Below, in pieces: positions 12,501 to 24,500 of a stretch of DNA of 64,000 nucleotides; positions within the stretch are counted from its first letter, which is position 1, and each line of letters starts with the position of its first letter. The notes beneath the pieces were generated by a model. The model was not told the origin of the DNA and searched no databases. It saw nothing but the letters and a program-made list of their open reading frames with translations. Both the position numbers and the translations under genes were made by a program. This stretch comes from Meandrina meandrites (Eukaryota; Cnidaria; Anthozoa; Scleractinia; Meandrinidae): positions 58,497,350 to 58,561,349 of the forward strand of contig OY855903.1 of the NCBI GenBank assembly GCA_963693305.1, written 5' to 3'.

Positions 12501-15500
12501 CTACAAATAATTTTTTTCCCTTGAAAGTACATGCGTCCAACTAAGTCACCTTTTGATTGGACAAGCAAAAGTGAGGTCAGGCATCATATTACAGTACTGC
12601 TCGATATGTGAACCTGCTAATCTAATGCGTTGTCAATACAGAACATTGGTGTTTGCACTGGAAAGCAAAAAAAAAAAAAATGGTCCGGACTTTCTGTCCG
12701 ACCACAGTTGGAATTTCATTGGACATTGGCAAATTGTGGTCGACCAGTGTCCGATGTCTGACTGTTATTTGCAGCCCTGATGATATATGAGCTCCGCAAT
12801 TTTCATACTCATCACCATTATATGGCAATCTCATAATTACGTTTTCATGGAGATACAGACATCACTGATTTTGCCATAAAAGCAAGTATTTCTTTGATGC
12901 CTTGAATAGTTTTATAACATTTGATTCACCCAATCTTTTCAATTAGGGCAAAAGAAGAGCTTCTTTTGTCCACGCTGGAACTAATCCAGATGCCAGCTGA
13001 GGGAGGAAAAGATTACGAACAAATCTTTAAAGTGATGTTTTCCCACAGTGAAGTTTGGTTGCCCTTGTTAAGCGCACTTCACCCCAAGAGTAGACTTTCG
13101 GAACATCCTAGCGTGAAGGCGGTCATGGATGCCTTACAGTGGTTAACCCATCCACAACAAAGACAGCACTTGCGTGTGGACTTCTTCCTAAACCTGAAGG
13201 ACGGGGAAGTCAATCTGCTTGCCATGTTTTGTGCCTTGGTTTCATCAGAAGAGTCAACCATCCAACAAGTCAGTGTGGATCAGTGGAAGAAACAGCTTTC
13301 TTTGGCTCGTGAAAGTGCACAAACCTTTGATGAGCAATTCTCTAAACTGGAGCACACAATCCGTTTCCTTCAAGAAGTGTCCAAGGGTATTGTTGTGGTT
13401 TCGGATGCAGACTCTTTAATCTGTGAAGTCAACAAAAGAAAGAAAGGTAAGAACAATGCCTCTCTAAAAGATGTTCTTGATGTGAACTACTGGGCCACAC
13501 TGGACAAGTTGATTTATTCTGAAGGGGCAACCATGCAGGTTCGAGAATGTATTTTATTCTGCAACGTTGCACGTATGTGTTTGACAAACGTGTTCGTATC
13601 AAGCGAAGCAGTGGAGGAGTTAACTGATTCTCCAGACGGCCTTCCAGAATCCAAAGCTGATGAGGTGTTGCGCCTTCTTGAAGGCAAAGGATTGCAGCAA
13701 TTCAAAGAAGCATGCAGCAATCTGTTTGATAGCAGTAAGGATCCAAGCACTAAGGAACTGGATACACTCTTTTCAGGAATAACTGATGAAGATGATCTCC
13801 GTAGAGAGCTTAAAGTGATCAGTACCTTCTGTGGTGGGTTTGTTCCAAAGCGAACGGTAACAATGCTGATAAACTACCTACACTTTCCTCTTGTTTGTGG
13901 AAAAGTTCAGCAACTGATGTCAATTTTTTCAACCCTTGGATTTAAAGATGCTGCAGATTCAACGGTAACCAAGGACCTAGAAGACGTAGTTTCGTCCAGT
14001 GGTTCAGGTGATCTCACTCTTAGAAGCCTCTCAGAAATCGCTGAAAGGGCGAGTGTGGCCATGGTTGACTCCAAGCTTGATGATACTTTGAAGACTATCA
14101 TGGAAACACTTGAAGAGTCCAGTGAATTGATTTCATTCATGAAGGAGACTGCAAGTGAAGACATAAGAATATTGATTGATGCTGTAGAAGAACATTCTGA
14201 TCAATTTGTGTCAGAAGCCACCGTCTCTGATTTGATTGATGTCCATGGATTCTTGCGGAATGTCTTACGAGAAACACCAGAGGATCCTATGATGTTCTTG
14301 GAAAGCCTCAAGAGGTGCTACAACAAGCTTGAAAAGAAAGTGGAAATGGCAGCCAAAATCAAAGAATGCAGTTGTAATGTCCACAGTTTGCGAGGACTGT
14401 ACATGAATGTTGCCAACCGTGGAGAAATGACGAAAGAAATCATCAGCAATGCCCTGCAGAAAGGATGTTACCTCATAAAGACCAACGCTGATGGCTCATG
14501 TGATGTTCAACTAAGTTATCGACGTCAAGAAGGCACCACAAAAGAGACGAGCTACAGCATGGTAGAACTTCATGATCTACGAAGCCGAGCTCTCCTTATC
14601 GTGAACACTGACAAGAAGCAAGAAAAGATGAGGCAACCAGATGATTTCGATGCTGCAGCCACTTCTGTTAACTTGACCTTGTCTGCATTTACTAAACAAG
14701 TCGAGATAATTACTGACATCCTCAACATGGTGTCATTGTTGCGAGAATCTGGTCATCCAAACTTCAAGAAATTTTGGTCCAAACTTCAGTCCTCTGAAGA
14801 GATTGAATCTCTGGCAAAATCATTGGATTTGACACTAAAGCAGTGGGAAACGCTATTGAGCCGTTTGCAAGAGGAACACTATTTTCTTAATTTTTTCCAT
14901 CCTGATCAGCTTTGGATGATAAAGAAGTTTTTTTCAAGACGCTTGTCTCAAACAAATGATCCATCATTGAAAAAGTCTGTCCACGACTTGCTGCGTTTTG
15001 TTGATCCAAGCATACGTCTGGAGGAACTTGACGGCTTCCATTGTCTCTACAAAGCACCAAAAGAAAACGCAGGAATCGAGAGTGATCTTCGTGCCACTGG
15101 AAAAATTCTGGATAAAATATTCGCCAAGCCTCACCAAACCACAAAATCTCAAAGCGTCCCACAACATGATTTGCAAAGAGCTGTCAAACCAGGCGAATTA
15201 TTTGTAGCTGTCCTTGAGCATGGTAGTAAACAGACTGCACATGTGGTCATGTCTCTCTTCGAGAGTACAACAGGTTCATATCCGCAGCCTAGCCAAGTTC
15301 TTTTCTGCCACTCGGAGACCAGTTGGGAAGAGGTGGAACGTCTTCTGAAACGCTCATTTGAAGCACACATGCATGCTACTGAAGTCAAGTTGCACTGCTT
15401 AGCTAACGTCGAGAACTTGTCAAACGACATGCAGTTTGAGCTTGTTGCTGCCATCAGAGCATATCAGGAGAGTGTTAAAGGTCCGTACCTGTTGAGTATA

Positions 15501-18500
15501 GTTTGCTGTGGAGGGGTTCATCATCATATTGTTGATCAATTTTCTACAGCAGTACACAACGTTATTGGAATGACTGAAGTGCAACTACGAGACACATTCA
15601 AGAAAGTCTTCCCTGAAGTTTCCATGGTGACGTCAGATCTTCCTGGTGTGGGAAAAACGGAGACCATTTACGAACATGCTGCATCCCGGAAAATGAAAAC
15701 TGTGACCATTCCAATCAGTGGGCCTTTATCGCGAAAACATCTAGTGAAAAGGTTGTCAGGTTTGACTGTTTGCCCCCATGAATGCATTCACTTTGATGTT
15801 GGCGAAGTCGATGATCCTCTAATTCTGGACACGTTGATGTTTGAGCTTATTGTTGTTGGCATGGTTTCCTCTGGAACAGACCTTTTTCACCTCCCAACCA
15901 AGCACGTATATGTCGAAATTGCAAATACACTGAGGCACTGGCTACAAGACTCGCTGCCTGTTACGAAGTGCTTCTCCCCCTTGCACGTCAAGCTGGATGG
16001 TTATAGAGACCTTGTTGTGAGCCAAGAACCTCTGAGCCCTATTCAAGTGGTTTGTCAATACCTCCACGCTTATGAATCGGGTATGTTGGAAGGCAAGGAC
16101 TTGAATCCTAGTGACTTGAAACCTTTATCGCCAGAACGCTGTAAAACGCTGCTAGCAAAGTTCTTTTCGTCAAGTGGTGACTTGTCGTACAACATAGTGG
16201 AGAGCTTTATCAAGGTGTTTGCTAATCAGCTATTGCAGTTTTCAGCAAGTCCTTTTTTTAAGCCCCACAATTTGAAGGTTGTGCTTGGCCCGTCACATGA
16301 TGTCCGAAACTGTTTGTTCAAAGCACTTTTAGAAGTGTCAAGAGAATTTGCATCACGCTCCGTGGTAACGTGTAAGAATGTGCAATCAGAAGCCATCACC
16401 AGGGAACAAGCTACAGAAGTGCTGAAAAAGATTCAATTGCCCTCACAGAATGCAGCTGACAAAATGGTTGAACGGGTGGAAGGAATGATTCAATGGGCTG
16501 ACAATAACCATCTCGTGATTGCCTTTCATAGTCTCGTAGCACTTACTATTTCCGCTCTGTATCGTGATTTGTCGTTGGTGCCTTTAAATGTGCAAAAGTT
16601 ACTCAAGATTCAAGCCATGAAAGGCAAAGATATAGACGACTTCACGAAGATGAATCACAAACAGCTTCAGCAGAAACTTGATCGAATTGTGAGAACAACT
16701 CCAAGAGGAAATGATGACAGCTTGCAAACCCTTGATTATGCTCTTACTCCAGACAACATTCTCAAAATGGTGCTGATTATTCAACGCATAAAAGCAGGCA
16801 TTCCAGTAATTATTATGGGAGAAACTGGCTGTGGCAAGACCAGCCTTGTTAGATACCTTGCCAGGACGTGCGATGTCCCATTTCATGTGTTCAACTTCCA
16901 TGCAGGTGTTACTGAGGAAGAGCTGGTCGCTTTTGTGAACAAAAGGGAGAAGGAAGCAAAGAGTGGCAAGGAAATTTGGGTATTCCTTGATGAAATTAAC
17001 ACTTGTGAATACCTTGGAACAATCAATGAGATGATTTGTCACCGTAGCATGAAAGGGAAACCTCTCACACCAAACTTGTGTTTCATTGCTGCCTGCAATC
17101 CATACCGCCTTCGTCCTCCTGGCAAAATTTCGACAGCCGGTCTAAGTGGAAAGACAATTACAGATGAATACTCAAAGCTGGTGTACCGTGTTCATCCATT
17201 GCCTGAAACAATGATCGACTTTGTCTGGGATTATGGATCGCTGAGTACCAAAGATGAACATGCATACATTGGCCGCATGGTAGAAGGAATTACTGGAAAT
17301 GCTAACGACTTGCTAGTTGATCTTCTTTGTACCTCCCAGGAGTACATCCGAGAAATTGACAGAAGCCCTTACTGTGTCAGTTTGCGAGATGCTCACCGGT
17401 GTATTGTTCTTGTCAAATGGTTCAAGGAAGCCCTGAAACGACGAAATAATTTACCGAAACTGAAAGATAGTCACTCTTGCCACAAAATTGCCGGTAATTT
17501 TTCCCACGCAAACAGATCATTTGTACTTGCTTTGGCTCACTGTTACCAGTCACGTCTTCCCACTGCAGAGGCCAGGCAGGGATATCGCAAGCGCATCTCT
17601 GGGTGCTTTAGAAAACACAAAAACCAATCATTTCAAGAGTCCAGCTTTGAGGCCATTGTGAGAGCTGAACAGGAAGACTACCTGGAAAGAATGGAATTGC
17701 CGGAGGGAACTGCCAAAAATGCTGCACTTCGCGAGAATGTGTTTGTTATGTTAGTTTGTATCTTGAACCGAATTCCCGTTTTTGTCGTTGGCAAGCCTGG
17801 CTGTAGCAAGTCTTTGTCCATGCAAATCATTCGGAGCAATTTGAGGGGAAAGGATGCCAAAGATCCTTTCCTTAAGACTCTGCCGCAACTCTATGTTGTT
17901 TCTCATCAGGGATCCGAGTCATCAACATCTGATGGGATACTCAAGGTCTTTAACAAAGCAAGAAAGTACAAGGAGCATAACAAAAGTGGTGATGTTCTTC
18001 CAGTTGTTCTTCTAGATGAGATTGGTCTAGCTGAGGTGTCAAAGTACAACCCACTCAAAGTATTGCACAGTCTGCTGGAACCAGGTGACAGTGCATTTCC
18101 TGACGTTGCGGTGGTAGGCATTTCGAACTGGGCTTTGGATGCTGCAAAAATGAACCGTGCAATCCATCTGTCCCGACCAGAACCAGATGTCGAAGATTTG
18201 TTTGAAACGGGAAAATCCTTGCGAGAGGCTGACAGTGGAAAGATTGGTCTTGGAGTATCCCGTACACGCTCCGGGCGCCAATTTCATCAAGGGACCTACC
18301 CAGATGACAATCAGCTCCATTGTCTTGCTGAAGCATATCAGGAATACCAAGGGCGACAAAGGTATGCCAATTTTCACGGTCTGCGTGACTATTACAGCCT
18401 AATCAAATGCCTCAGCACAGACACGGACCACAACAGCTCGCGCAATTTGTTTTCTGAAGAGAAAACCAAAGGAATCCAACGTGCGCTGCAGAGAAATTTC

Positions 18501-21500
18501 GGTGGTGTACCCAACGATGTAAACAATTTTCAAACTTTGTTTCAAGAAGGACTCCACTCAAAGGATTTGATGGAGGACACACACCGTTTTCCAGTCACAC
18601 AACTCATCCAGGACAATCTACAGGATAAGTTAGCAAGGCATCTAATGATAATCACGAATGGAGATTCTGCTATTGGTATCCTTGATCTGATGTTGCAAAG
18701 CCTGGATAAAGAGAAAATCACCATCTTTGGAAGTCGATTTGAAGAAGACCTCTCGGAAGAGTACAATTACCGAATTCTGAGCCGCATTATTCTGTGCATG
18801 GAGAGGGATTGTGTTCTTATTCTTCGAGATCTTGAAAGCATCTATGGCAGTCTTTACGATATGCTTAACCAAAACTACACAGTTGTTGGAGGAAAGCGAA
18901 ACTGTCGGGTCGCACTTGGACCCTTCAGCAATCCTATGTGTCAGGTCCATGACGGATTTCGATGTGTTGTGTTAATCGATCAAGGAAGAGTTGACTACAC
19001 AGACCCTCCCTTTCTCAACCGATTTGAGAAGCAACTGCTCCGTTTTTCAGACGTCCTTGATATGAAGCAGAAAAACATCATCAGCAATCTGAGTACCTGG
19101 GTGACAAGCATCTCAACAATCCCCGATTTCGAATCCCAATTTCACAAAGAAGACATGTTCATTGGATTCTGTGATGACACCCTTCCTTCACTAGTCCTAA
19201 AGAATAGTCGAGATACAGATCTCACCACAGACGACATTTTGGAAAAATGCAAGGAAGATCTCATGTTTGTAGCATCCCCTGATGGTGTCGTGAGGAGCTT
19301 GGAATCGTCCTTGGCCAAGACGAATTTTGAAGAAGTCCAGACACTTTACAACAGCTACTTTGAGAAGCCCCTACACAATGGGTTAAAGGTGTACATTCAA
19401 CACTCATTAGAAAATCTGCAGTTTGAGCCTGAGCAAAGTGAAGATGTAACCAGTGGAATGCGACTGCTAATAATGACTCACAGTAACATCCACGTTAACG
19501 TATCACAATGTCTTGAAGGGTTACTCCAGTGCCAGACCGAAAAGCTCAGTGCTTTCAAGTCTGAAAAGCACTTGACAAAGCAATTGGAACGTTTCTGGAG
19601 CTCCAGCGATTCACTCTTGGTGTTACAGTGCAAGCCTGAGCTGGATGCCACCCATATGCTTCTTGCCAAGTCCATTATCGAGCAGCAGAGACAAAAGCAC
19701 ATCAAAGAGGCAAAGGAAGGAAACGAAAAGCAGCTCAAGCATGTTTGCATTGTAGTCCACGTTCAGAGAGAAAGTGAAGCCAATGAAGTTCAAAGTCAGC
19801 GCTGGCAATTTAGTTTCCAGAGTGGTTGGAAGCAGGTAACAATCGATGTTTTGGAAAACCCAGCTTTGCCCATTACTGATTGTTTGGATGTCAGCATCAT
19901 GGACCTCCTGGAGACCAAGGCGCTCTCATTTGTAGATATCGCTTCAAATCAGTTTCTTTGGTGCTTTACCCGAATCAAATATCCAGCCATTCACCAGCCC
20001 ACAGTGGATACCATTGTCAAACTGGAACAGCTATTGAGGTCGTCCTCCAACTCCAAGATTCTGGAATGCTTCAAGGAGCTTGTCAAGCGGTGGTTGGAAA
20101 AGAGGGAACATGAGGACTCCCATCAACCAGACGCTTCCAGTTGGCAGTTCTCTGTGGCATGTGATCGACAAGCGTTAATCAATTCCTCGCATCTGGTGGG
20201 AGCCATTCAACATCATGTCAGTCATCTCATACGTCAACCTCTGGCAAAGATCGTCTACTTCCTGGAGAAAGAGTCTGCCTGGCCACAGTTCGTGTTCACA
20301 CAAGATCCTTCTGTTGAGGAGGAACTGGATGTCTGGTCAGAATTACTCTTGGATCAAGAGATCTTCAACATTGATGACATCCCTGACCACCAAGGAGCAG
20401 AGTCATACTTTGTTTCTGAGCGACGCTTGCAGCTGAAATTCCCTTGTGCGTCTATATTTTGCAAGAAAGTAGAACAAGTGCAACCTATGTTTGCTGAAGA
20501 CCAAAGGCAGCTCCTTTTGAACGAGGCAAACCTGGACGAAAACGAAGAGTTGCACAACGTTGCGGCAGAGTCGCAGCTATACAGGTTTACGAGCATTATA
20601 AAAGACAAAATTCCTCAAGTGCTCGAGGTGGAATACCTTCAGAGTAACATTGGATGCTATGTTGAGGATTTTCTTGACATGAAAACAGCTCACTTTAACA
20701 CCAATTTTCAACGTGCTGAGAGAATTGATTTTATGAAGTCTGCGATGGCGCATCATATAAAGTTTCGAATCGGTGGTGATCCTGCTCGGCTTGTAACTCG
20801 ATTGCATTCTCTCTTCTGGTTGAACGAGTCTTCGTATATGGCCGCCCTTCAGGTTTACGAGACGTGCCACAAGTTACAACAAGTGGACTTCAGTGAAGTG
20901 TCCTCTGAGTTTATACCTGTGTTCGAAGAAATGCTATATCAGGACACGAATCCAGCACAGAATGGGAATTTAGAAGATGCCCAAGAAACTAGCTGTGACG
21001 AAACAGAGGATACAGATGTGAATTTGAGACGAAAGAACAGCAACCAGGAAGATTACAAGAATGAAGGTGTTGACGAGGGGTCTGCACTACTCACCCAGAC
21101 AGAAAGTGATGAACGGACTCAACAATGGGAGCAGAATGCTAAAAAGATAGTAGAAGAAGCAGAAAAAGAAAAAGAAGTGAATGAAGAAAAGGTAAATGAA
21201 GAAAAAGGAATCAAAGAAGAGAAAAAAGTGCAGTCAAAGGAATTCGCACAAGCTGCAAACACAGACGAACTAGAGCAGCAAGAAGATGAAACACAGACAT
21301 TGGAAATAGCTCTTTTACCCGTAGATGATTCACTAAAGAAACAAAGTCACGGAGACATCTCCAATGAGGCAAGGCTGGATGTGAGTAACGACAGTAGTGG
21401 CATAGTCAAGGATAAATCAAACAAAGAGTTGGACCAAGAAAGTCAAGAAACTGCGAAAGAAATTCTGCCAGAAAATAAAAGTGATGAATTTGAAGAAGGT

Positions 21501-24500
21501 ATGAGGAAGGACAAGGATATAACTGGTGTCTGTGAAGAAGATTATACTAAAGACGATGGCTATGCTGACAGAAAACATGAAGAAAATAAAGAACAAAGCT
21601 GTAAGGGAGAGGAAGAAAACGAAGAACTTGACGAGGACACACAGAGAGAAACGAGCATAGAAGGTGAAGACTTGGAAGAAACAGAAGTACAAGAAGAGGA
21701 GTTGACAGATGGAGCTTGCGAGGAAAAACGTATCAACTTTGACGAAGTACTTGTAGATACACTGTGTTTTGCGTTATTTCCAACGTGTGATGTAATAAAT
21801 GGCTTCAAAGGCCCTGATGGTTGGCAGCGAACTACCAGTCTGTTTCTATCTACTGTCAGCAGAATGGAAGTTCAGAGTCCCGCCATTCACTTCCTTCGTG
21901 TCTGTTACGATTTTGTCACCCTGCTGGTTTTACCCGAGTCTCTTGAACAGTATTCTCTTTACATGCTTGGTGAACTTGGAAAGACTGGAGCGTCTGAGGG
22001 TTACCTCGAATCTCAAGATGTTTTTGATCGTATCAGTGACGTTGCTGATGAGTTGGAGAAAAGAGGCGTCCAACAGGGGAGTTTGGAGAACTTCCTTATG
22101 CTCTTCTATGGACGATGCGTTGATGCGAATCCGGATACACCAGTCCTTGGCTCTATACTAGCAAGAATATGTTGCAGTGGAAAGCAATCGCTTATACGTC
22201 TAGCTGGGCCATTGGTTCACCGCGTTTTTCTTGACGAAGAACAGTTTTGCCCAGGTGTCTTTGAAAAGCTGTTACACAGTTTTGACACCATAAACGAACA
22301 CCCAGGTCTCCTGGAAACAAGTTATGCTTTGTCAACCCTTGGCGATGATGTTGAGCTCGACTCCCCATTTGCTGTGGTGTGTTGTGACCTCATAAATGAA
22401 GTTGCGTTCTTGAACATAGACTTGTCAACAGTATCGAGCTCCGAGGATCAAACTTTGCTGAACTTTCGCAAGGCCTTTCAAGTTTTGACTGAGCCTTGTG
22501 AAGATGTCGAAAATGGAGTTTTTCACCTTCTTTGTGCAGCAGCATATTTGAGGTCCTTTTTGGAATCGTTTACCACATTCATTTTGGAAAAGCGCCAGTG
22601 CCTAATTGAAGACGGAGAGTTTTCTATGCTTCTGAATGAAATAAATGCCGCATTTCTCTCAAGTAAAACCGATCTATTTCGCCCCAGGGTGTCAGAGTTG
22701 CAAATGTACTTCCTTAAGGAACTGAAGAAAGAGCTCTCCATGTTCGAAATTCACGACGTTTGCCAACGAAGTTGCAAACTCTCAGCTTTAAAGAGCATAG
22801 AGTGGCAAGATGAAAGCCTAGTCGACAAACTTAGTTTTGATCCTTTTCAATCATGTACGGAGAAAACCCAAGCTCAAGCGGCGATAGCAACTCTTTTAGA
22901 GAAAAAGAATCCGAAGCCACTTGAAGACGCCATCCATTCTATGGCACAGTCAGTGGAAGAGAGAGTTGAAATGGCAGCCGTCTTGGCTAAGTCGTTCTAC
23001 CTAGTTCGATCGAGACGGAACCTGAAGGATAGTGAGGACAAAGCAATAGAGTCTTTCATAGAGAAGTTACTGAACATGGAAACTCCTTATGTTGAGCTTC
23101 TTCTCCGAATCACTGGACGGAAAGACTTTAAAGCACCGAGACTTTGCATTTCACCCGAGTCATTACCAGCAGATGTACACAAAGCAACATTGATTCTTCA
23201 TCTCTGCATCATCCTTGCCTCAAATTTCAGTAGTGCAAAAAAGGACACGCTTGCTTTGATGTCGTACTTCACCAACCCAATGGCATCTAAGGGTTCATTT
23301 GTTCTAGCATCAGGAGAATGTCCCCAACAACCGTACATGGAGCACCACAACTACCACGCCGAACGATTTGCCAAAGCAACGTCTTCCTTCTGTTCTTGTG
23401 GAACGTTCTTTGTGATGACTGGTAAACACACGAAAGCAGCGTGTCCTAATCGTAGATCAGAATGCAAAGCTGAGAAAACATGTACCCAACTAGCGATTGC
23501 CAAAAACCCCATCTCGCCATCAAAAGGTTATGTCTCTCTTCTAAACTCTGAAGACATCTCCCTTCACGTTCGACAACTGAAGCCCGCAGAATTCCGTATT
23601 CTGCACTTCTTTGTTCATGCAGCGCTTTATGGGGGCTATGCACTGGAACTGTTTGACGACAACTGTCTTTGCCAATTTATGAGCATTGATCTTAAGGATA
23701 ACTCCCCTTCTGAAGTGTGTTCCCAGCAGCTTGCTTACGACTTAACGGCGATGTGTACACTCCTAGATGCCAGCGAAGAGGAAATCGTCCGTTTCCTGCA
23801 CTGTGCTTTAGAACAAATTGCCTCCATTCTTACATCAGTAGATCTGTGCTACACACAAGATGCAAGGTTGTCTTGGGAAGAGAAGTTTGCAGCAGCTATT
23901 AAACCCTTGCTCCGTGAATTTCACCCGAGAAAACTGCTGGAACGTTCTGAAGACTTTGTTAGTAAATCTTCACTGGCTGTTCAAAGGAAGATAGAAGAGA
24001 CCGACAGCCCCCAATTTTCAAACACAAATGAGAGAAACATGCATATTCCCCGATTGTTGCGAACATCGCTACCGAAGACCTTCAACAGCCTACGAGCTTA
24101 TTACATGGCAGCTGCAGACGAAGAGAGAGATAATCATCCTTTGCTGGGCTTGGTTCTCGATTTTAACGAGATTCTTCCGCTTGTGGCACACCTAACCCAC
24201 CTTGTTTCCTGGAGTCGCACCGTGGAATCACTGTTAAGCAGACGCCTTAGCCGTAAGGAAACTACTACAAAGATTGGTGATGTCATTCGAAGTAAAGCCG
24301 ACTCCCAAGAGAAGAAAAAGCGCTTGAACGAGGCCTTCGAGAACTTCAGCACGGCGTTTGAGAAAATGCGCCCAATTTTAAAAGAACGGCTGCAGAAAGA
24401 GGTACCATACCTTAGCGAGAGCTCTCCAATTTCACTTTGCCTTGTTGAGAAACGAGATCAAGGAGTGTTCCTGTGTGCTGCTTTGGAAGCTCTCCAGGAA

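Noticed and set aside
12553..12834. Overlapping short frames on both strands in intron 3
   Set aside because: They lie between well-supported splice sites of the RNF213-like gene and in repeat-derived sequence with a poly-A run.
21417..21692. Phe/Val-rich open frame on the minus strand that looks like a membrane protein
   Set aside because: It is the complement of the Glu/Lys-rich coding tract of the RNF213-like gene; GAA/GAG codons read backwards give Phe and Leu.
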